Assembly (NCBI RefSeq): GCF_038396785.1 | Contig: NZ_CP151087.1 | Span: 2,542,001-2,606,000 of the forward strand | Direction of reading: 5' to 3' | Source: Sphingobacterium thalpophilum | GTDB lineage: Bacteria; Bacteroidota; Bacteroidia; Sphingobacteriales; Sphingobacteriaceae | DNA length: 64,000 bases | Part shown: positions 59,035-64,000 of the stretch, piece after piece | Numbering within the stretch: position 1 is the stretch's first letter | Layout: each line of letters opens with the position of its first letter | Position numbers and translations under genes: made by a program | The notes under the pieces: generated by a model | What the model saw: the letters and a program-made list of their open reading frames with translations, nothing else | Told to the model about the DNA's origin: nothing | Databases searched by the model: none

Positions 59035-61482
59035 ATGATAGGAAATAATTTAAAGATCGCTTGGCGAAATATGGCCAACAACAAACTTTACTCGATCATC
59101 AAGATCGGCGGGTTCGCTTTTAGTATTGCCATTTGCATTCTTATTGTACTGTACATTCGCCATGAAACCAGTTATGACAAAATGTATCCCGACATGGACC
59201 GTGTTTTCCGTCTTATCGTTTCGGCACCCGATGGTGATAAAGTGAGGCAAACCTTTGCCTTTCCTGCCCCAGCAGCTAAAACCTTGCAAGAGGAAATCCC
59301 AAGTGTAGAATTAGCCGGCCGCATTTTACCCAATACATTATTTGGTGCCGGAAGCAATCTATTTACGGTAAATGGCCGCGCAGAGAATTACCTTGATAAA
59401 GGATTTGTTTATGTCGATCAGTCCATTTTGGAAATATTTCCACTTCCGGTCGTACAAGGACAGCTATCACATGCGCTGGACAAACCCAATGCGATAGTCA
59501 TTACCAAAAGTAGGGCTGAGAAATATTTCAAAGGAAATGCCGTAGGGCAGACGATCTATCTCAACAATAATAAAAGTATTTTATATAACATAACGGCTGT
59601 CATCGATGATGTTCCGAACAATTCCAGCCTCTATGGTTATGATTATTTTATATCCCTTGCAGGCGAACCATTTTACCCGGGTGAACAAAACAATTGGGGC
59701 GCAACAAATTACATTACCTATGTAAAACTGAAGGAGAATGCAGATATTGCCAACGCACAGGGTAGCATTTCAAAAAACTATATTCAGGACAATTATATTC
59801 TGATTAATAAAAAAAATGGAATGAAAATATCGCCCGAAATGATGCAATCAACGGTATTACTTCAAAACGCCCTTGATATGCACCTGCACTCGAAGAATAT
59901 TTCGGAATATGGAATGGCGACACAATATCAAAGCGACATTAAGATGGTCTGGATATTTGCTGGCATTGCATTTTTTATATTATTGATTGCCTGTATAAAC
60001 TTCATCAACTTATCAACGGCGAATGCAGCAACACGAGCCAAAGAAATCGGGATTCGAAAAACCATTGGATCCAATCGAAAGACACTGATTATCCAATTTA
60101 TGACCGAAGCGATATGTTACAGTCTTATTTCACTTCTTATAGGGTTATTATTAGCCTTCCTGTTATTACCACTATTTAACAATCTAGCCAACAAAGCGCT
60201 GTTTATACCGTGGACAGTGTGGTACTTTGTGCCTTCGCTGATTTTGAGCATGTTGTTCATCGGTATCCTCGCTTGGCTTATACCCAGCGTTCTATTTATC
60301 AGGATTTCAGCCGATCAACGCATTAAAAAGCAAATCGGTTACGAATCCTAAATCTTCATTATTGCGCAATGGACTGGTTATTTTCCAGTTTGCAACATCT
60401 ATTATATTGATCATCAGCGCACTCATTGCAAATCAGCAAATCAGTTTTATGCTTAATAAAGACATTGGCTTTGATAAGGATCAGGTCATTGTACTTCGTG
60501 GTGTAACGGGAATTGCCTCCCAGGCGAAAGAATTAAAAAATGAATTAAAAGCCATTCCAACGGTTCGTGATGTCTCTATTGGCGACTATTTACCGGTTCA
60601 ATTGGATGGTGCAAAAAGAAATGGAAATCTTTTTTGGGCCAAAGGCAAGGAAGATCTTGAATTAGGTGAAGGTGGGCAATTCTGGAATATCGACGAAAGC
60701 TACCTTTCCACTTTTGGTCTGAAGCTAATAGCCGGCCGAAACTTTGATCCACATATCGCATCGGATAGTTCTGGTGCTATTGTTAACAAAAGAATGCTTG
60801 CTGATTTAGGCATCAAAGGAAATCCCATTGGTACACAAATTACTAACGGCAGGACATGGACCATTATCGGTGTCGTCGACAATTTTATCTTTGAATCAAT
60901 GAAAGATGAGGGCTACTATCCCGTTTGCATGACCCTTGCCAATAGTCCTTCCATGCTTTCGATTAAGACCAAATCGACGGACATGTCCAAAACATTAGCC
61001 GACATTAATACCGTTTGGAATAAGTTTTCGCCGAATCAAAAAATCGACTACAATTTCCTTGATGCCGGCTTCGCTGACCTCTATCAGGATGTCCAACGGA
61101 CTAAAAATATCTTCAGCTGCTTTGCCTTTGTAGCCATTTTTGTTGCCGCCCTGGGACTTTTTGGACTAGCAACATATGTGACCCAGCAACGTACAAAAGA
61201 AATTGGTGTCCGTAAGGTTCTCGGTGCCAGTTCCATCCGATTACTCAAATTACTCTCCGGAGATTTCATAAAATTGGTCTTTGTAGCCTTAGTCATTGCT
61301 ACACCTGTTGCATGGTGGCAATGAATCAATGGCTGGCGGATTTCAATTATCGAGTAGAAATCAATTGGTTCTACTTTATTCTAGCGGGTCTCAGTGCAAT
61401 CCTGGTTGCTTTCGGAACCATTACTTATCAAACATGGAAAGTCGTCCGTGCCAATCCGGTCGATAGTTTAAGGGATGAATAA
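59035..61482 (+). pseudogene. P15: FtsX/MacB-type permease broken by two frameshifts
   Basis: This is the sister of P14. The first frame (start MIGNNLKIAWRNMANNKLYS) is normal to about residue 413. There it reads LAWLIPSV where the other frame gives the expected AGLYPAFYLSGFQPINALKS, so one extra base is present at about 60273-60274 and the frame stops at 60351. The second frame carries half 2 with loop KEIGVRKVLGAS but stops after PVAWWQ at 61324. There one G is missing from the expected tggtgggcaatg (about 61318). The true C-terminus, ending NPVDSLRDE, follows in the third frame to 61482. With both corrections it would be full length (about 815 residues). It is either decaying or wrongly sequenced. 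Confidence 0.85.
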
Positions 61483-61484
61483 AG

Positions 61485-61566
61485 TCAGAAGATCTTAAAA
61501 ATTGGTGTTTGTTGCCTTGTTCATTGCCTTGCCTGTTGCTTGGTGGGCAATGAACCAATGGCTCAG
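61485..61566 (+). pseudogene. C-terminal scrap of a further permease
   Basis: Immediately after the P15 stop, 61499-61566 encodes KLVFVALFIALPVAWWAMNQ followed by WL, nearly identical to the TM7 region of P14 (58791-58860) and P15. The preceding bases (from about 61485) also resemble the SGDFI codons of those genes. Nothing of the rest of the gene is left. It looks like the scar of a permease copy lost by recombination. Confidence 0.8.
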
Positions 61567-61576
61567 GGGGCATGGA

Positions 61577-61613
61577 TGTTCGATTCTGGACGTAAACTGT
61601 TCGAAATCGAACA
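61577..61613 (+). promoter_or_regulatory. Paired activator site upstream of P16
   Basis: Two 16-bp sites start 21 bp apart: TGTTCGATTCTGGACG (61577-61592) and TGTTCGAAATCGAACA (61598-61613). They lie inside a 13-bp stem hairpin (61573-61585 with 61605-61617). The TGGCA element starts 56 bp after the last base. Confidence 0.7.
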
Positions 61614-61667
61614 TCCAAAAACAAAACAAAAACACGATAAGTGATTTATAATAAAACTATTACGACA

Positions 61668-61684
61668 CTGGCAAGGGGATTGTA
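61668..61684 (+). promoter_or_regulatory. Sigma-54-like promoter of P16
   Basis: CTGGCAAGGGGATTGTA: TGGCA with G at the second consensus position after it, and TTG at -12 with the standard distance. It lies 55 bp before the P16 start. Confidence 0.6.
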
Positions 61685-61738
61685 ATTTTAATTGAGTGAA
61701 TTGGTTCGCATTAGTTTAAACATAATATCCTCCAAAAA

Positions 61739-64000
61739 ATGGCAAAAAATGATTTCAAACTAGCTTGGCGCAAACTTTTAAAAAATAAAGGTTTTACTTT
61801 CTTAAATATTATTGGATTGACCCTGGGTTTTACAGGTTTTATCCTTTCGTATCAATACATCAATCGGGAAACGAGTTACGACAAATGGAATCCCCATTAT
61901 AAGGATATCTATCAAGTTGGTTTGGAGGCCGAAGGCGCTTTTACAGATGAGACCTCTCCTGCAATGGCTCCATTGCTAAAACAAAATTTACCAGATATCA
62001 TCTATGCCGGCAGGAAAATAGTTTACAATTACGGCAGTTATCCGCTTTTTGGGGAGAAGACGGTGCTTATCAAAAACGCTGCATTAATTGATTCTTCTGC
62101 TGCGCGGATTTTTCAGATAGAAAATGCGACTGGGCCGCTCTACAAAAACAAGGACCAAAAGGAAGCGACCATGGTCAAAAGTCCTATTGCCGAACAACTA
62201 TTCAAAAAAGAAGATCTAAATTTTGACAGTCCCCAGTCGATTCCAACTCAAAGCCTTGCTCTAGGTGTACGGGAGACGATTTATGGCACTATAAAAAAGC
62301 AGGGGCTGTCCATAATTGATTACGATCTCCTTGTCATTCGTGAACCACAGGATCTCTTCGCCGATAATAATCCTTTTTTGTATCAAACTTTTATTCAGGT
62401 TCGTCCTGGTACGGATATCACGAAGTTGACCGAACGCATCAATGCACTTTACCAGAAAGAAATTGCACCAAAAGATAAAATACGTTCATCCAGTTATGCC
62501 AAGGGAAAAATCTTTCTAGATCCACTTGCCAACCTTCACCTTCGGCCAAAAACAGGCAGTAACACGGCTTATATCATTACGTGGATTATTGGTATTCTTT
62601 CGGTCTTGATTCTTTTACTTGCTTCAGCCAATTTTGCCAACATGATTATGGCACAGGCGGATCAACGACTTAAAGAGCTTGCTCTAAAAAAAATATTGGG
62701 AAGCTCCCGTTGGGCTATCGTCAGGCAATTGGTACTGGAAGTATTTATCCTGACTTTCAGTGCTGCAATCCTAAGTTTCGTCACTTTGGCCCTCACAGGA
62801 AATATCCTCCAAAAATGGTTCAATGATGATCTTAAGGGGTATATTTTGAGTTCAGAGACAATCGTACAACTCACTATCGCAGTACTATTGACAACAATTA
62901 TATCGGCAATATACCCAGCCATCGTACTCTCGGGCTTCAAATCCGTTAATCTCCTAAAAGGTGGACTGACATCAATACTCAAAAAAGGGACTTTCCGAAA
63001 TGCACTACTGACGTTCCAGATCAGTATGGCCATCCTGTTTATCTCGGGCATGCTGGTTATTAGATCACAGCTAAATTATATGCAGCAGGCGGATAAAGGA
63101 TTTGAGCCTGCACAGGTTGTTAATTTCAAAGGAATAGGCATGTATTATGATTCCAAAATTGATGGTTCCTATCAACAACTAAAACGTCGGTTAGAAAATG
63201 ATCCAAGTATTGCCTCTGTTGCATCAGCGACAAATATTCCAGGGGAAGGCGAACAACCTCCCAAAATGGATTTTTCCTATGCTCAAAAAAACGTTTCGTT
63301 TGCACATGTCGGTATTGATCCTGGATACTTCAAGACGCTAAATATCTCCAGTATACAAGGAAACACCACTGTTTCAATAGATCAACTGCTTCACGATTCC
63401 TTGGCCAACTATGCTATTATCAACGAATCTGCAGCCAAAAATTTAGGACTTGAAAACCCGATAGGTGCTAAAATCAAAGGCTGTGATGTCACCTTTGAAA
63501 TTGTTGGCCTAGTCAAAGACAGTAAAGCTTATGGCTTTGAAAATGTAGTTCAGCCGAGCCTATATTCATTTAAAAACGAATGTGGTACTATGCGCTTTCA
63601 GACAACCCTCATGGTCAAAACAAAACCGGGAATGGTTGATCAGGCCATCAATACAGTCAAAGCAGAATGGGAGAAAAATCCATCCGCAAAAGATCTGCCT
63701 CTTGATTATTCTTTTATGGATGAGCAATATGCTTTACAGCACAAAAAACAGCACGAATTGCAGACTGCTTTTAATAGTTTCACCAGCCTTTCGGTTATCA
63801 TCGCGGCCTTAGGGCTATTTAGTATGGCGGCGTATCAGGCGGCATTACGAAAAAAGGAAATGAGCATCCGCAAAGTACTGGGGGCCTCGGTACAATTGCT
63901 CTTTATTCAATTGAACAAACCATTTTTCAAGCTCTTTTTAGTCGGGATCGGCATAGCCCTTCCAATAGCCTATCTACTCATGAATAAATGGCTTTCCAAT
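61739..64000 (+). CDS. P16: FtsX/MacB-type ABC permease (partial, runs off the right edge)
   Basis: The frame is open from the ATG at 61739 to the edge (754 codons) and lacks only the last part of half 2. The start is MAKNDFKLAWRKLLKNKGFT, followed by TM1 NIIGLTLGFTGFILSYQYI. The half 1 loop is strongly altered, LKELALKKILGSSRWAIVRQ (about 313), and the half 2 loop is KEMSIRKVLGAS (about 707). It is one of the most diverged members of the array. It has its own paired activator site and -24/-12-like element, so it opens a new unit that probably continues beyond the window. Confidence 0.93.
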   Translation, partial: MAKNDFKLAWRKLLKNKGFTFLNIIGLTLGFTGFILSYQYINRETSYDKWNPHYKDIYQVGLEAEGAFTDETSPAMAPLLKQNLPDIIYAGRKIVYNYGSYPLFGEKTVLIKNAALIDSSAARIFQIENATGPLYKNKDQKEATMVKSPIAEQLFKKEDLNFDSPQSIPTQSLALGVRETIYGTIKKQGLSIIDYDLLVIREPQDLFADNNPFLYQTFIQVRPGTDITKLTERINALYQKEIAPKDKIRSSSYAKGKIFLDPLANLHLRPKTGSNTAYIITWIIGILSVLILLLASANFANMIMAQADQRLKELALKKILGSSRWAIVRQLVLEVFILTFSAAILSFVTLALTGNILQKWFNDDLKGYILSSETIVQLTIAVLLTTIISAIYPAIVLSGFKSVNLLKGGLTSILKKGTFRNALLTFQISMAILFISGMLVIRSQLNYMQQADKGFEPAQVVNFKGIGMYYDSKIDGSYQQLKRRLENDPSIASVASATNIPGEGEQPPKMDFSYAQKNVSFAHVGIDPGYFKTLNISSIQGNTTVSIDQLLHDSLANYAIINESAAKNLGLENPIGAKIKGCDVTFEIVGLVKDSKAYGFENVVQPSLYSFKNECGTMRFQTTLMVKTKPGMVDQAINTVKAEWEKNPSAKDLPLDYSFMDEQYALQHKKQHELQTAFNSFTSLSVIIAALGLFSMAAYQAALRKKEMSIRKVLGASVQLLFIQLNKPFFKLFLVGIGIALPIAYLLMNKWLSN

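Noticed and set aside
42699..61617. Reading the hairpins at 42699, 52678, 56389 and 61573 simply as transcription terminators
   Set aside because: Each is made of two palindromes 21-22 bp apart at a fixed distance from a TGGC element. The same pairs occur at tolC and hlyD, where they do not form one large hairpin. A DNA-binding role explains more, although terminator function may coexist.

Overview
The window is chromosomal DNA of a Bacteroidota bacterium, most likely a Sphingobacterium or close relative. I infer this from the wording of RpoB, RpoC and EF-Tu, about 40% GC, promoters of the TTG-N18/20-TAnnTTTG type that only this phylum uses, and 800-residue two-halved FtsX/MacB permeases ending in NPVDSLRDE. 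No ribosome-binding-site rule is needed to place the starts.

Region 1 (1-13961, minus strand) is the core transcription/translation cluster, read right to left: two promoters, tRNA-Thr, tRNA-Tyr, tRNA-Gly, tRNA-Thr, tuf and a terminator; a promoter, tRNA-Trp, secE, nusG and a terminator; an inserted S41-peptidase lipoprotein gene; then a promoter, rplK, rplA, rplJ, rplL, rpoB and rpoC (cut by the left edge). Strong hairpins sit between rplL and rpoB and between rpoB and rpoC.

Region 2 (14078-20229) holds an Omp85-type outer membrane protein, a degenerate methyltransferase-like gene, and a minus-strand set tolC - NtrC-type response regulator - NtrY-like histidine kinase.

Region 3 (20905-64000, plus strand) is the unusual part. 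It has an HlyD-type adaptor, one MacB/LolD-type ATPase and a tandem array of 16 different FtsX/MacB-type permease genes (called P1-P16 here). P12 and P15 are frameshifted, a scrap of a further copy lies after P15, and P16 runs off the right edge. A divergent pair of helix-turn-helix genes sits inside the array.

The main discovery is regulatory. Six promoters (tolC, hlyD, P9, P13, P14, P16) share one layout: two 16-bp palindromes TGTnC-N6-GnAC(A/G) with starts 21-22 bp apart, then 53-56 bp, then a -24/-12 (sigma-54-like) element TGGCM-N6-TTG or a weaker version. This is how a promoter for an NtrC-family activator should look, and such an activator is encoded next door, downstream of tolC. I infer that the kinase/regulator pair switches on the whole efflux array, tolC and probably itself. 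The inferred units are tolC-RR-HK; hlyD-P1-ATPase-P2 to P8; P9-P12; P13; P14-P15; and P16 onward.
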